From positions 2,170,001-2,234,000 of the forward strand of contig CAVTRI010000002.1 in the NCBI GenBank assembly GCA_963737075.1: a stretch of 64,000 nucleotides of DNA, given 5' to 3'. This DNA comes from CAVTRI01 sp963737075. GTDB lineage: Bacteria; Actinomycetota; Acidimicrobiia; Acidimicrobiales; Palsa-688. Below the pieces are notes generated by a model, which made no database searches, had not been told where the DNA came from, and worked only from the letters and a program-made list of their open reading frames with translations. The translations under genes and the position numbers were made by a program. Positions 1-9,249 of this stretch are shown one piece after another. Every line of letters starts with the position of its first letter. Positions within the stretch are counted from its first letter, which is position 1.

Positions 1-1
1 A

Positions 2-277
2 TTCGCGTATGCCAGTCTCATCGCGGCCGCCGCGTGGTGGCTGCTCGATCGCAAGGTGCGGCAGGTCGTCGCCTTCAGCTACCGCAGAGTGTTTCCCGTA
101 GTCGTCGCGCTCGGCATCCCGATGCTGTTCCCCCTGGCTCCCTGGCCCAGCCGGCTCGCTCTTCTGGCTCCCGCCACGGCGCTGATCATCCTCCCCTCCA
201 TCCGGTCGGCGATCCTCGAGTACACGCACGTGGCGTTGCGTGCGGTGCTGCCGCGCCGGAGCGCCGCAAATGCGTAG
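2..277 (+). CDS. C-terminal fragment of a membrane protein
   Basis: The reading frame is open from the left edge of the window and stops at TAG 275-277, so only about 91 C-terminal residues are visible. They contain two hydrophobic stretches (an Ala/Trp-rich one at the very start and one around VVVALGIPMLFPL) separated by basic residues, and end in a short Arg-rich tail. This fits the last transmembrane helices of a polytopic protein. Because the following genes are for polysaccharide assembly, a flippase or another polysaccharide membrane protein is a reasonable guess, but no family motif is visible in the fragment. Confidence 0.55.
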   Translation, partial: FAYASLIAAAAWWLLDRKVRQVVAFSYRRVFPVVVALGIPMLFPLAPWPSRLALLAPATALIILPSIRSAILEYTHVALRAVLPRRSAANA

Positions 278-317
278 GGCCCGGGGGATGCAGGCGCAGC
301 CAGTTAGGATGGGAGGA

Positions 318-1220
318 ATGCGAGTGGGGGGACTTCGAGGTTTACAGTTGGTCGATGCTGTGCTGTACCGGGTGAGTCCAACGGTGTCGGATCGGCTGGC
401 GGTCCATCGCCAGGTCTCGGCTGCGGTGGTCCCCCATGGGGTCATCGGGGTGCGCACGACGGATCATTTCCCCACCGAGTATCTCGGTCACGAGGGCGTG
501 GACTTGCACGAGTCGGACCAGGTGGCTCGACTGTCCGAGTGGTCAACGTACCAAGACTTATTCTCCTTGCTGCGATACGACAGGGAGATCAACGTTTTGG
601 GTACCGGGCATTGCGTGGAGAACGACTGGTACGAGACACCGGACGTCGAAATCTATGCGTCGATGATCGGTGATTTCCGCCCCGCGGAGGTTATCGAGAT
701 CGGTGCGGGATATTCGACGCTCGTGGCCCGCCGCGCTCTGGAGCACTTGAGGATCGAGGCCCGAGTCACGGCCATCGACCCGGAGCCCCGCCGGTCGGTC
801 GCCGAGGCAGCCGATGTTGTGCACCGCTGCCGGGTCGAGGATATCCCGCCGGATCGGGAGCCTTTTTCGGATTTGGGTTCTCCCACCCTCCTCTTCATCG
901 ACTCGAGTCATGTTGTCCGCGCCGGTGGTGATATCCCGCTTCTGTTCAACAAGCTCGTCCCCTCTCTGCCATCGAGGACGCTCGTCCACGTCGACGACAT
1001 CTACATTCCCTGGGATTATCCTACGTCCTATCGAAAGCGCCTCTATACCGAGCAGTATGTGCTGCAGGCATTGCTCTGCGGCTCGGACCGCTTTCGAACC
1101 GTGTTCGCAAGTCACTACATGGGAAGAAGACACCAGGATCTGATGCGGCAGATCATCAGCCCTAGTGTTGGGGACGAGAGGCGCCACACCGGCAGCTCTT
1201 ACTGGTTCACTGTCGCTTAG
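318..1220 (+). CDS. class I SAM-dependent methyltransferase
   Basis: Soluble protein of about 300 residues with a Rossmann-type SAM fold: motif I is VIEIGAGYST in the middle of the protein, followed by an acidic strand end (AIDPEP) and a later LLFIDSSHV strand. The pattern resembles the Methyltransf_24-like group seen in glycan clusters; the substrate is unknown but is probably a sugar or a glycan-linked group. The start is uncertain: ATG 318, ATG 309 and GTG 324 are in frame, and the GGGAGGA at 311-317 is best placed for GTG 324. Its 3' end overlaps the convergent glycosyltransferase gene by 14 bases. Confidence 0.75.
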   Translation: MRVGGLRGLQLVDAVLYRVSPTVSDRLAVHRQVSAAVVPHGVIGVRTTDHFPTEYLGHEGVDLHESDQVARLSEWSTYQDLFSLLRYDREINVLGTGHCVENDWYETPDVEIYASMIGDFRPAEVIEIGAGYSTLVARRALEHLRIEARVTAIDPEPRRSVAEAADVVHRCRVEDIPPDREPFSDLGSPTLLFIDSSHVVRAGGDIPLLFNKLVPSLPSRTLVHVDDIYIPWDYPTSYRKRLYTEQYVLQALLCGSDRFRTVFASHYMGRRHQDLMRQIISPSVGDERRHTGSSYWFTVA

Positions 1221-2304
1221 CCCGGTCGCCGGCGAGCGATCGGAAGATCTTTTCGTACCACTGCGTCATCGCTGGTACCGAGAAGCGGTGCTGAGCGGAG
1301 GCACGCGCCGCTTCACCGAGATGGCGTCGGAGGCTCGGGTTTGTTACCAGTTGTTTCAGCGCGGCTGCCAGCGCTTCTCGGTCTCCGGGGGGCACGAGCA
1401 ATCCGGTAACGTCCTCTTCGACGACTTCGGCCAGACCGCCGACCCGGTAGGCGACGACCGGGAGCCGAGCCAACATCGCCTCGACGGCGACGAGCCCGAA
1501 ACCCTCCGCCCGGGACGGGATCGCTACCACGTCGGCCTGTGAAACCATCCGCCACGGGTCCGTAAGCCATCCGGGCATTCGCAGGCGGTCCGCAACGCCG
1601 ATGTCGACCGCCAGGTTGGCCAGCGCATTGCGTTCTTCTCCATCACCGACCAGCACGAGGGTAGCCTCAGGGATCGATACCATCGCATGGATGAGGTCGT
1701 CGTAACCCTTCTCCGCACGCAGCCGCCCGACGGCGGCCACGATCGGACGAGGCGCGTCGCCCAGTTCGACGGGCGGATCGCACATCGGTTCGGGAACCCC
1801 GTTGTATACGAGCTGCGTGATGCCGGCCGGGAATCCAAGCGCGGCGTCGGTGTCCCTGCACACCGAGCGGGAGACGCCGGCATAGACGTCCACCGTTCGG
1901 GCCAATGACCGGAAGAGCATTACTTGTAGCCGGCTGCTTGCGGGCAAGACGCAGTGGACAACCGCCACTGTCGGCGTCCGTGTCAGGCGCCCGGCAAGCA
2001 GCCCATACTGCCCCTTCCAGAGCTGGCCGAGGCTGGCGTGGAGCACGTCGGGTCGGATCGAGCGGAGCGCCCTGACGTGGGCGGCCATGGCGCGAACGTC
2101 CCGCTTGCTGTCGACCCGAGGTACGGTCCGCACGGCCGTCGCCGGCCGGGCGGCGGCGATCGCCGAAACCACCTCCGCGGCAGTCCCAAGCAGGGTGACG
2201 CGAAAAGCGTCAGACAACTGTCCCAGAAGGGTGGCCAAGCTGGCCTCCATCCCGCCGTGGGTGTCGCTGTCGATATAGCAGCACAGGTGGATCGGAGACC
2301 CCAC
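1207..2304 (-). CDS. GT4-family glycosyltransferase
   Basis: 365 residues with a two-domain GT-B layout. The N-terminal half has an HGGMEASLATLL motif typical of acceptor domains; the C-terminal half has AVGRLRAEKGYDDLI (donor-domain start) and the E-x7-E type motif SRAEGFGLVAVEAM. GT4 enzymes transfer a sugar from a nucleotide-sugar donor with retention, here presumably onto a lipid-linked exopolysaccharide repeat unit at the cytoplasmic face. The start codon is GTG at 2304. It is transcribed away from the PIG-L gene across a 47-base gap. The exact sugar cannot be read from the sequence. Confidence 0.85.
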   Translation of the reverse strand: MGSPIHLCCYIDSDTHGGMEASLATLLGQLSDAFRVTLLGTAAEVVSAIAAARPATAVRTVPRVDSKRDVRAMAAHVRALRSIRPDVLHASLGQLWKGQYGLLAGRLTRTPTVAVVHCVLPASSRLQVMLFRSLARTVDVYAGVSRSVCRDTDAALGFPAGITQLVYNGVPEPMCDPPVELGDAPRPIVAAVGRLRAEKGYDDLIHAMVSIPEATLVLVGDGEERNALANLAVDIGVADRLRMPGWLTDPWRMVSQADVVAIPSRAEGFGLVAVEAMLARLPVVAYRVGGLAEVVEEDVTGLLVPPGDREALAAALKQLVTNPSLRRHLGEAARASAQHRFSVPAMTQWYEKIFRSLAGDRAKRQ

Positions 2305-2351
2305 AGCGGGCGAACCTACACTGCCGTCGGGTCGAGTGGGAGGGCCGCCTG

Positions 2352-3194
2352 ATGGGCGTCATATCGAGGGCAAGGCGAGTGGCCAATCGCACGCTGGGAC
2401 CGGGGTTGGTTGCCGCAGTACACGTCGTGGCGAGGAGGGGGGCGGACGGTTCGCCTTTAGCAGGCCATCGTTGTCTGGTGCTGGCTCCGCATCCTGACGA
2501 CGAGACCCTTGGCTGCGGCGCCACGATCGCGGCGATGCGCTGGCGCGGGACCCAGGTGTGTGTTGTGGTAGCCAGCGACGGTCGCCACAGTGGCGACCGC
2601 GCAGCATCGGAATACCTGGCGGAGGTGCGGGCCGATGAGTTGCGGAGAGCCACGGCGGCGCTGGGTGTCGGACCCGGTGACGTGGTCCAGTGGCCGTTCG
2701 AGGACGGGACCCTTAGCCAGCACAGGCACGATCTGGTTCATGCCATTGCGGACCAAGTGGAGCGGTGCGATCCGGATGTCGTGCTCGTCACCGCCAGCAC
2801 CGACCCCCATCCAGATCACGCCGCGCTGGGGATCGCGGCGCGCCACGCCCTACGCGACAGCGAGGTGTCGCTGTTCGAGTATTTCATCTGGGGCTGGGCG
2901 ATGCCCTTGGAGCTGAGCAGAGCGATCGTCAGCCGGGGGAATGACTGTCTTCACGCTGGTCGCCCCGTGGCGGTGCCCGCGGCGGGAACGCTCTGGGACA
3001 AGCGGCGCGCCATTGCGTGCTACACGTCGCAACTTGCCACCAGCGCAGGTCTCCTCGGCTTGCCCTCGGGTAGCGGGCCTTTGGAGGCGGCGTTCGTCAA
3101 ACATTTCCTCCGTCCGGAGGAAGTGTTTGTTCCCGTCAAGCAGAGACGCTACGTGTCCGGGGTGTCGTCCCAAACGGGCCGCCCTGCGGGCTGA
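2352..3194 (+). CDS. PIG-L/LmbE-family zinc deacetylase
   Basis: 280 residues. The family signature APHPDDETLGCG lies near residue 50 and the second metal-binding stretch TDPHPDHAALG near residue 155, as in MshB, Mca and GlcNAc-PI deacetylases. Such enzymes remove an N-acyl group from an amino sugar or a small-molecule conjugate using Zn. Placement among glycosyltransferases suggests deacetylation of an N-acetylated sugar of the surface polymer rather than mycothiol synthesis (inference). The gene ends inside the 3' end of the convergent GT2 gene. Confidence 0.85.
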   Translation: MGVISRARRVANRTLGPGLVAAVHVVARRGADGSPLAGHRCLVLAPHPDDETLGCGATIAAMRWRGTQVCVVVASDGRHSGDRAASEYLAEVRADELRRATAALGVGPGDVVQWPFEDGTLSQHRHDLVHAIADQVERCDPDVVLVTASTDPHPDHAALGIAARHALRDSEVSLFEYFIWGWAMPLELSRAIVSRGNDCLHAGRPVAVPAAGTLWDKRRAIACYTSQLATSAGLLGLPSGSGPLEAAFVKHFLRPEEVFVPVKQRRYVSGVSSQTGRPAG

Positions 3195-4189
3195 CGGTAG
3201 AGGCGGTCGACAAGACGTTCGGCTTGGCGTGGTGGTGCCGCAGCCAAGGCCGCGAGCCACGCCGCCCGCTTCAACCGGGCGCCGAACCGGTAACCGGGCT
3301 GGGTGAGGACGGCGGCGATGGCCGACGTCGCGACACGGACTCGCCCGTCCTGTGGGATGGGGTGTTGTTCGGGTGCCAGGCGAAGCGATGCCAACCGGTA
3401 CCCGCCGAAGGCCCAGTCACGCGCCCGCATGGGGTTGCTGTGGTCGCCCAAGCCCTCCTCGGCAGCCAAGGCGGCTACGAGTTCGTGGATCTCCAGCGTC
3501 TCGTTGATTCTGTCGTGTAGGAAGTCGGTCCAGTCCGCCGTAGCTTGGTGTGAGAAGCTGTCAGGGTGCCACCGGTACGAGCCGCCGATGCCTGGGAGCG
3601 TGACGACCGGTCCGAGCAGCGGTGACGTCGTCGCCAGGTAGAGGTCAATGAGCGGCTGACGCCCGTCGAGCAGGTCGAAGAGCCGATTGAGCACCCAGCG
3701 GGGAAAGGCATTGCCACTCGTGGGTGGCCACACGTAGGTTCGGCGCTCCAAGATGTGTCGGGATAGGTCGCCCTCCCCCAGCGTCCAGCCTGCTGGAGGA
3801 AACGTCGAGCGGCTCACCTCGCCGTCCGGGCCGACGATCCGGAGCCGCCACTGGACCCGGGCGGTTGCGGGAGCGCCTTCGAGGGTATCAACGGCGCGCC
3901 TGGCGGTGTCGCCGTCGAGCCGGTCGTCAGCGTCGAGGAAGATCACCACGTCACCGTGGCTGGCAGCAAAGCCGGCGAGGGCCGCCCGGAGTTGTCCCTG
4001 GTTCGCTTGGCGCAGTGCGGTGACCGCCGTCCCGTAGCTGGCGAGCACAGCCCAGGAGTTGTCGGTAGAGCCGTCGTCCACCACGACGACTTCCACCGGC
4101 TGGTCCCGCTGCGCGAGGCAGCTGTCGATCGCTGCGGAAAGCCACCGCCCGTAATTGTGGTTGGTGATGCAGATGCTGACCAAGCCCAC
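3149..4189 (-). CDS. GT2-family glycosyltransferase
   Basis: GT-A fold transferase. It begins with SICITNHNYGRWL, followed by VVVDDGSTDNSW (nucleotide-binding strand) and VIFLDADDRLDGD, which holds the DxD-type metal site. About 346 residues from the chosen start. An ATG at 4246 would add 19 residues that do not look like GT2 and would lie deep inside the upstream gene. GTG 4189, just after that gene's stop, or TTG 4195, overlapping it as TTGA, are better. It is the last member of a coupled minus-strand run (8418 down to 3149) and overlaps the PIG-L gene tail to tail by 46 bases. Confidence 0.82.
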   Translation of the reverse strand: MGLVSICITNHNYGRWLSAAIDSCLAQRDQPVEVVVVDDGSTDNSWAVLASYGTAVTALRQANQGQLRAALAGFAASHGDVVIFLDADDRLDGDTARRAVDTLEGAPATARVQWRLRIVGPDGEVSRSTFPPAGWTLGEGDLSRHILERRTYVWPPTSGNAFPRWVLNRLFDLLDGRQPLIDLYLATTSPLLGPVVTLPGIGGSYRWHPDSFSHQATADWTDFLHDRINETLEIHELVAALAAEEGLGDHSNPMRARDWAFGGYRLASLRLAPEQHPIPQDGRVRVATSAIAAVLTQPGYRFGARLKRAAWLAALAAAPPRQAERLVDRLYRQPAGRPVWDDTPDT

Positions 4190-4191
4190 GG

Positions 4192-5643
4192 TCAAGCCGC
4201 TCGCCACGCAGACCAGCCGTCGCACAGCGCTCGATCCGCCAACCACAGGCAGGCCCGTTGGACGACTGGCTCCACCGCCGCGGGGTCAAACGTTCCAGAC
4301 ACGGCTTGAGGCAGGCGGGCGGCGGCGCGTGCCCGGACGTGCGCCTGGGTGACCAGCCCGAGCGTGATGATTGGACCCACCGTGTCGTCGGGCAGGCCGA
4401 GCTCCGCGACCATCCTGCGAATCGACGAGAACAGTCGCCCTGAGGCGCTGCCCTCGCCCCGTGACAGCGCGAGGAAATGCTGGTCGCGTTCGGCTTGGGT
4501 GCGGGTCCCGTCCAGCTCGGCCAGCGAATCGGCCAGGAAAGACATCAGGTCGCGGAGCGGTAGCCCTCGAGGGTTGCAGTCTGTCCAGTCGAGCACCGAG
4601 ATGTGATCGCGACCGAGCATGACGATGTTCCGCGACCACAGATCGCCATGCTCGAACACCCGGGGCACCCGTGTCACGGCTTGGTGGAGCATCTCGGCAG
4701 TGCCTGGGCCGAGCTGCGAGGCGACGGCACGGACCGCGATGGCTTCGGCATCGGTAAGCGGCCGTGGCCGCGTCACGGTGGCACGGGCTAGCTCGAGGAG
4801 CCAGTCCGTGACCGCTTCGATGGCGGCGAGCTTACGGCGCCTGGAGAACGGTCCACGCAGGAGATCAGTGAGTACGACCCCCGCCGCCGCGGTCTCTGCC
4901 TCCGCTTCATAGCCACCATCAAGCGTGATGCTGCCGAGAGCAGTTGGCTGGCGGACGGCGGCGATTGGTGGGAGGGCGGCTGGCTCGCCTACCGGTTCGG
5001 AGGTGGTCGCCAGGCGGTTCAGCTTCACGACCCACGACGGCTCAGCGCGGCCGGGTTCGAATACGTAGACGACAACTCGGCCCTCAGCGTGCAAAGGCCC
5101 GAGACTGGCGAGCCAGCCACCGACCCGCAGCCCCCAACGTTCCGCGACTGCCTCTACCAAGAGCGGTGGCCCGGGAACTGCGGACGCGATCGTCACCCGG
5201 GAGGCCGGGAGCGGCATGGCGGGCCATCGGCTGGCCACCCGGCTGGCGATCCGATTGCGCCACCACCGCCCTCGGGTCGGAGGGATCCGAGTTCGGTCGG
5301 CGAAGTAGCGCAGCGCTTGAGGGGAGGAGAGGGGGACGAGGAATTCGGCGTTGGCGAGGTCAGGGACGGCGAGGTACTCGACCGTATGCCAGCCACGGCG
5401 CCGGGCGGCCGCAGCTGACCGTCCGCCGAGGATCATGACCGCTCTCGCCTGGCGGGCCAATGCCGCCTCGACGTCCGCGACGTCCGCGACAATCAGGTCT
5501 GCGGCAAGCCTCCCGTCGTTCGCGACCACCTCGACTCCCGCGTCTTGCAATCCACTTTCCCACTTGGGAAGCGCACCCAGCACAACCGCGGTCTTCGGCA
5601 TCAGCGGAAGCAGGAATCGCGCGTCGACATCTCGAAGCGACAT
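4192..5643 (-). CDS. APH-like phosphotransferase (kinase-fold) protein
   Basis: 483 residues from ATG 5643. The C-terminal half has the Brenner-type catalytic motif HGDLWSRNI followed by ISVLDWTDCNPRG, the equivalents of the catalytic HxDxxxxN and metal-binding Asp of aminoglycoside/choline kinases. The N-terminal part (KTAVVLGALPKWESGL) has no recognised domain. The start overlaps the stop of the preceding nucleotidyltransferase/kinase gene as ATGA, so the two are probably translationally coupled. In this context it more likely phosphorylates a sugar or lipid intermediate than an antibiotic (inference). An in-frame extension up to 5988 is antisense-like and was rejected. Confidence 0.75.
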   Translation of the reverse strand: MSLRDVDARFLLPLMPKTAVVLGALPKWESGLQDAGVEVVANDGRLAADLIVADVADVEAALARQARAVMILGGRSAAAARRRGWHTVEYLAVPDLANAEFLVPLSSPQALRYFADRTRIPPTRGRWWRNRIASRVASRWPAMPLPASRVTIASAVPGPPLLVEAVAERWGLRVGGWLASLGPLHAEGRVVVYVFEPGRAEPSWVVKLNRLATTSEPVGEPAALPPIAAVRQPTALGSITLDGGYEAEAETAAAGVVLTDLLRGPFSRRRKLAAIEAVTDWLLELARATVTRPRPLTDAEAIAVRAVASQLGPGTAEMLHQAVTRVPRVFEHGDLWSRNIVMLGRDHISVLDWTDCNPRGLPLRDLMSFLADSLAELDGTRTQAERDQHFLALSRGEGSASGRLFSSIRRMVAELGLPDDTVGPIITLGLVTQAHVRARAAARLPQAVSGTFDPAAVEPVVQRACLWLADRALCDGWSAWRAA

Positions 5644-7010
5644 CAGCCTGGGTTTCCCACCATCTGCCAGGCCAAACGCCGCGCTCGCGTCCACCGCCGC
5701 GGCCGGATCGGCATCGCCCGCCACACGTCGCGGGCGATGGATGCAGCAAGTGCATCGATCGGCTGTGCGGCGTCGAGAACCTTCACGCCGGCCCCGGCGG
5801 CACTGGCCAACTGCTTCCGGTAAAGCGTGGCGTGGTCCGCCAGGTCCTGCACTCGGTCTTCCAGTTTTCGCTGCTGCGCAGCGTCCGCCGGCAACTCCAG
5901 GTAGTAGGCGGCCAGCGGTGTCGGAGCCAGAGCGACGAGCGCTCGCGTCAGCCTCGAGGCGGAGGCGCCTCTGGCGCCGTAGCGCCACCGGAGATGCACC
6001 GCGGCGTCGAGGATGTACCGGTCATAGACCAGGATCTCCGCCCGGCCGCGGTAGCGCGCTACCTGTCGGCGGTACGTCCAGATCGAGGACGCACACGCGA
6101 TTGTTGCCCAAACGGTCGATACGGTCCCGCTGGCTTGACGAATCTGCTTGCCGACAGCCGGCTCGCCGGCTGGTGCCGGGGTCGACTCTGCGCGAGCGAG
6201 TGGCGACAGCAGACGCGTTCCGAAACGCCGGATCGCCCACAAGCGCCGGTCCTCGCCAAGCTTGGCCCATTCGACTGCGCCGGGGATCCCAATGCGCTCA
6301 AGGGTATCGACGAGCAGGCGAGCTTGGGTTGACTTGCCAGAGCCGTCGAGCCCTGAGAGAGCGACTACCGCCGGCCGACGGAACCGTGGCGCCAACTGGC
6401 GCACAACCTCGGCGTGCGCGTGCATGGCAGTGTGCCCGGACCGGCGGAGACGGTCGTCGATGATGCGGGCCCGCACGCCCGTCGGCACAAACGCTCGGCC
6501 GTTGAGCCGTTGGAGTAGCTCCAGGGATCGGGCGGCGTGCCATGCGTCGGCTCGGGCCTCGGCGTGCTGCCACGCTTGGCGATCCTGCTCGATCGCCCAG
6601 TCGACGTACGCCCGCCGACGCTCGTCGAGATGGCCGACGCCTTCCACGACGCGGCGGGCAACGATCAGCAGCGTGTGCTCGGGGGACGGCCGGCAGAGCC
6701 AGGTGTAGCCCGCGAGCGGCACTGCCAATGCGAACAGGTCCTCCAGCTCTTCCGGCGGGAGGACGAGACCGGCTGCCGGATCCAGCTCGACCTGCTCGGC
6801 GGTCCCGCACCTGAACCGGACGAAGCGATGCCCGGCCTGCTCAAAACCCGCTCGCCGTAGAGCTTCGGCCAGCGTGGCCTCGCCGGCAGGCCGCGCCAGC
6901 AGATCGAGGTCGCGCCCCGTGCCCGGCGCGGACCCATGTACCAGTACCCGCTCCGGCGCCGCATTGTCGACCAAGCGCGCGGCGTCCGCCGTCGTCAACG
7001 CCTCAGGCAT
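5643..7010 (-). CDS. nucleotidyltransferase-like / thymidylate-kinase-like P-loop protein
   Basis: 455 residues in two parts. Residues about 20-110 contain LVHGSAPGTGRDLDLL, the GS...DxD pattern of a minimal nucleotidyltransferase fold. Residues about 215-450 form a P-loop kinase like thymidylate kinase: Walker A GLDGSGKSTQ near residue 221, then VYDRYILDA (the DR motif) and a LEDRVQDLADH lid-like helix. ATG 7010 overlaps the stop of the Ig-like gene as ATGA; its own stop overlaps the next start. Proteins of this architecture occur in polysaccharide clusters, where the substrate is not known to me. Confidence 0.72.
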   Translation of the reverse strand: MPEALTTADAARLVDNAAPERVLVHGSAPGTGRDLDLLARPAGEATLAEALRRAGFEQAGHRFVRFRCGTAEQVELDPAAGLVLPPEELEDLFALAVPLAGYTWLCRPSPEHTLLIVARRVVEGVGHLDERRRAYVDWAIEQDRQAWQHAEARADAWHAARSLELLQRLNGRAFVPTGVRARIIDDRLRRSGHTAMHAHAEVVRQLAPRFRRPAVVALSGLDGSGKSTQARLLVDTLERIGIPGAVEWAKLGEDRRLWAIRRFGTRLLSPLARAESTPAPAGEPAVGKQIRQASGTVSTVWATIACASSIWTYRRQVARYRGRAEILVYDRYILDAAVHLRWRYGARGASASRLTRALVALAPTPLAAYYLELPADAAQQRKLEDRVQDLADHATLYRKQLASAAGAGVKVLDAAQPIDALAASIARDVWRAMPIRPRRWTRARRLAWQMVGNPG

Positions 7011-8418
7011 CAAACAGCAGCAAACACCATCCCGACCGCAGTCGACGCGTCGACGGGGGACTCGCCCGACAATGGCTGGACGCGGATCAACGGCCCGAGG
7101 TTCGGGTCATAGAGGAAGGTGTTGCCGTTATAAGTGTCGTTGTAAAAGAACCCGGGCGTGGAGCCAGCGTATCCCGTTGTGTGCTCCTCTGATGCACCCC
7201 AATACAGCTGGTGAGCAACAGAGCTGCTGGTGAGCGCCGGCCATACGACGGTGCCGGACACCCCGTTGGACTCGCCACCGCTGGTCACCACCGACCACGT
7301 GGACGTGCCTCCCGGCAAGACAAACGAGTCCGCGATCATCTCGATCGGCAGCCCAGGTGTCTGCGACCCGTAGGAGAGTTGCACCGTCGCCGGGCCCACG
7401 GCATTGGCGACTCCGTACCAAACGTCATAGGTCAGGGTGTTGGCCGTGTCGATGAACTGCGTTGCTCGTGTCCACGAACTGGCGTTTCCGCCGGATACTG
7501 ACCCGATGGCGAACGTGGTGGAGTGTTCCTGGACCGAGACGACGACCAGGTCTCCGACGTGCTGCGGGTCAATGCTCAGCGACGACTGCCCGACTGCCTC
7601 GTTGGAGACGGGGAACGTCGCCGCTCGGCCGATCTGGGTCGTAGCCCCGGTCCAGGTGACGGTCACCGGGGGGAGACGTACTGGACGTTGGTCATGCCGC
7701 TGTTGTCGATCTCGGCCACGTAGTTGTGGCTGCCGGCCGAGCTTTGAGATACCGACGTAGTCAACACGGTGTCACCGGTGGCGCTCGCGGACCCGCCGGT
7801 GTGGGCCACCTGGGTGCCCAAGGTGGTATCCACGATGGACATGCCGTAGGGCGTCGGCCACAGGTTTTGGTTCGCGGTCGCCGTGAGGGTGACGGCCTGA
7901 CCGGTCCCGGCTGCTGACGCGCTCGCCGAGATCGTCGCGCTGTAGCCGGTGCTCGGCGGGGGGTCGGTCCCTCCGGTCCAGGTGACGGTCACTGGGGGGG
8001 AGACGTACTGGACGTTGGTCATGCCGGAGTTGTCGATCTCGGCCACGTAGTTGTGGCTGCCGGCCGAGCTTTGGGATACCGATGTGGTCAATACGGTGTC
8101 ACCTGTGTCGCTCGGCGAGCCGCCAGTGTGGGCCACGAGTGTTCCGGTGGTCTTGTCCACGATCGACAGCCCGTACGGAGTGGGCCACATGTTCTGATTG
8201 GCGGTCACCGTAAGGGTGACCGATTGGCCTGTTTGAACCGAAGTGGCGCCCGCGGTGATAGAGGCCGAGTAGGTCGTCGCAGCACCCGCGGATGGACCTT
8301 GCAGGACCCCGACACCAAGAGTGCCAACGACTGCTCCTGCGGCAACCGCGCCCGCCATGAACACGCTCCGCGCAACCCGGGACTTGTGTCTTGCCCTGTC
8401 CTTTCCTCGCCGTCGCAT
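7010..8418 (-). pseudogene. secreted protein with two Ig-like repeats, split by a 1-base frameshift
   Basis: Read on the minus strand from ATG 8418. A basic start and hydrophobic stretch (VFMAGAVAAGAVVGTLGVGV) ending at SAGA-ATT form a likely Sec signal peptide. Two about 109-residue Ig-like repeats follow (TYSASITAGATSVQTGQSV..., then GYSATISASASAAGTGQAV...), and then a C-terminal domain of about 210 residues beginning VTVTWTGATTQIG. The first frame ends early at VQYVSPR (stop 7663) because repeat 2 has six G at 7668-7673 where repeat 1 has seven at 7994-8000. Restoring one base gives VSPPVTVTWTG, exactly as in repeat 1, and a protein of about 469 residues. It may be a genuine slip, phase variation or a sequencing error. 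The last stop overlaps the next gene's start. Confidence 0.8.
7674..8240 (-). repeat. tandem 327-bp repeat inside the Ig-like gene
   Basis: Two copies of the same DNA, offset by 327 bp (109 codons): the segment starting AGACGTACTGGACGTTGG at 7674 recurs at 8001, and the near identity continues for over 200 bases with scattered third-position changes. The copies encode the two Ig-like domains. The similarity suggests recent duplication or ongoing homogenisation, as is common in repeat-built surface proteins. Confidence 0.85.
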
Positions 8419-8571
8419 GGTGCTCCCCTTCTATCTTCCCCGCTTTGACATCTGGATCTGCAGGGTACATGACCAAAGGCGCCGGCGTCGAATGCCTTAC
8501 CTGAGCGACCGTTCGAGTGCGTAGAGCGCGCGCCCTCGACGTATGCGTCGGGACGAGTAGCGTCGCTCGGT

Positions 8572-9249
8572 GTGAACCGTTCGACGGCGTGGCGGTGGTT
8601 GGCTGATCCGGTGAAGGACCACTCCCTCGCGCAGCGGTCCCGGCAGCGCCGGTGGCAGATGTTTCGCCGGCAGTTTCCGGGCTTGGAGCGCATGCGCGTT
8701 GTCGACCTCGGCGGAACCGTGGGCTTTTGGGAGAACCTGGATATCCGACCAGCCGAATTGGTGCTGCTCAACCCGATCGCGCCTCCGGCAGCCGGCGACG
8801 CCCCGGCAGGGGTGACCGTGTTGCAGGGCGACGCTTGCGATCCCCCGCAGGAGCTGCTCCGCCAGCACTTTGACCTGGTCTATTCCAACTCGACCATCGA
8901 GCACGTCGGCGGGCACGCCCGGCGACACCAGTTCGCCAATGTCGTCCGCGCTCTCGCCGACAGCGCATGGATCCAGACGCCGTACAGGTACTTCCCTATA
9001 GAGCCGCACTTCGCCTTTCCGCTGTTACAGCACCTTCCGGCCCGGGCTCGGGTGAGCATTCTCAGGCACTGGCCGCTCGTCCCTCCTGGTTTCCCGCAAG
9101 ATCGCAAAATCATCACCCAGGAGGTGCTCGACATCGAGTTGCTCTCGGTCACCGAGCTGCAGCATTACTTTCCAGAGGCCTCCATCGAGCACGAGCGGTT
9201 CGCCGGATTGGTCAAATCCTTGATCGCCGTGATCGCTGGTTCACGCTGA
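8572..9249 (+). CDS. SAM-dependent methyltransferase
   Basis: 225 residues from GTG 8572. Motif I VVDLGGTVGFW lies near residue 42, and the post-II stretch FDLVYSNSTIEHV near residue 103 is typical of small-molecule or glycan methyltransferases of the Methyltransf_11/23 type. QTPYRYFPIEPHF resembles methyltransferases found in polysaccharide loci. It is probably a tailoring enzyme for the surface glycan. The 3' end overlaps the convergent polymerase gene by 9 bases. Confidence 0.75.
   Translation: MNRSTAWRWLADPVKDHSLAQRSRQRRWQMFRRQFPGLERMRVVDLGGTVGFWENLDIRPAELVLLNPIAPPAAGDAPAGVTVLQGDACDPPQELLRQHFDLVYSNSTIEHVGGHARRHQFANVVRALADSAWIQTPYRYFPIEPHFAFPLLQHLPARARVSILRHWPLVPPGFPQDRKIITQEVLDIELLSVTELQHYFPEASIEHERFAGLVKSLIAVIAGSR

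Noticed and set aside
4192..5643. Aminoglycoside resistance gene
   Set aside because: Only the general kinase motifs are present and the gene is coupled to glycan genes; a resistance role is not supported.
5643..5988. Upstream extension of the APH-like gene to 5988
   Set aside because: Arg-rich shadow of the preceding gene; ATG 5643 gives an ATGA overlap and a normal protein start.
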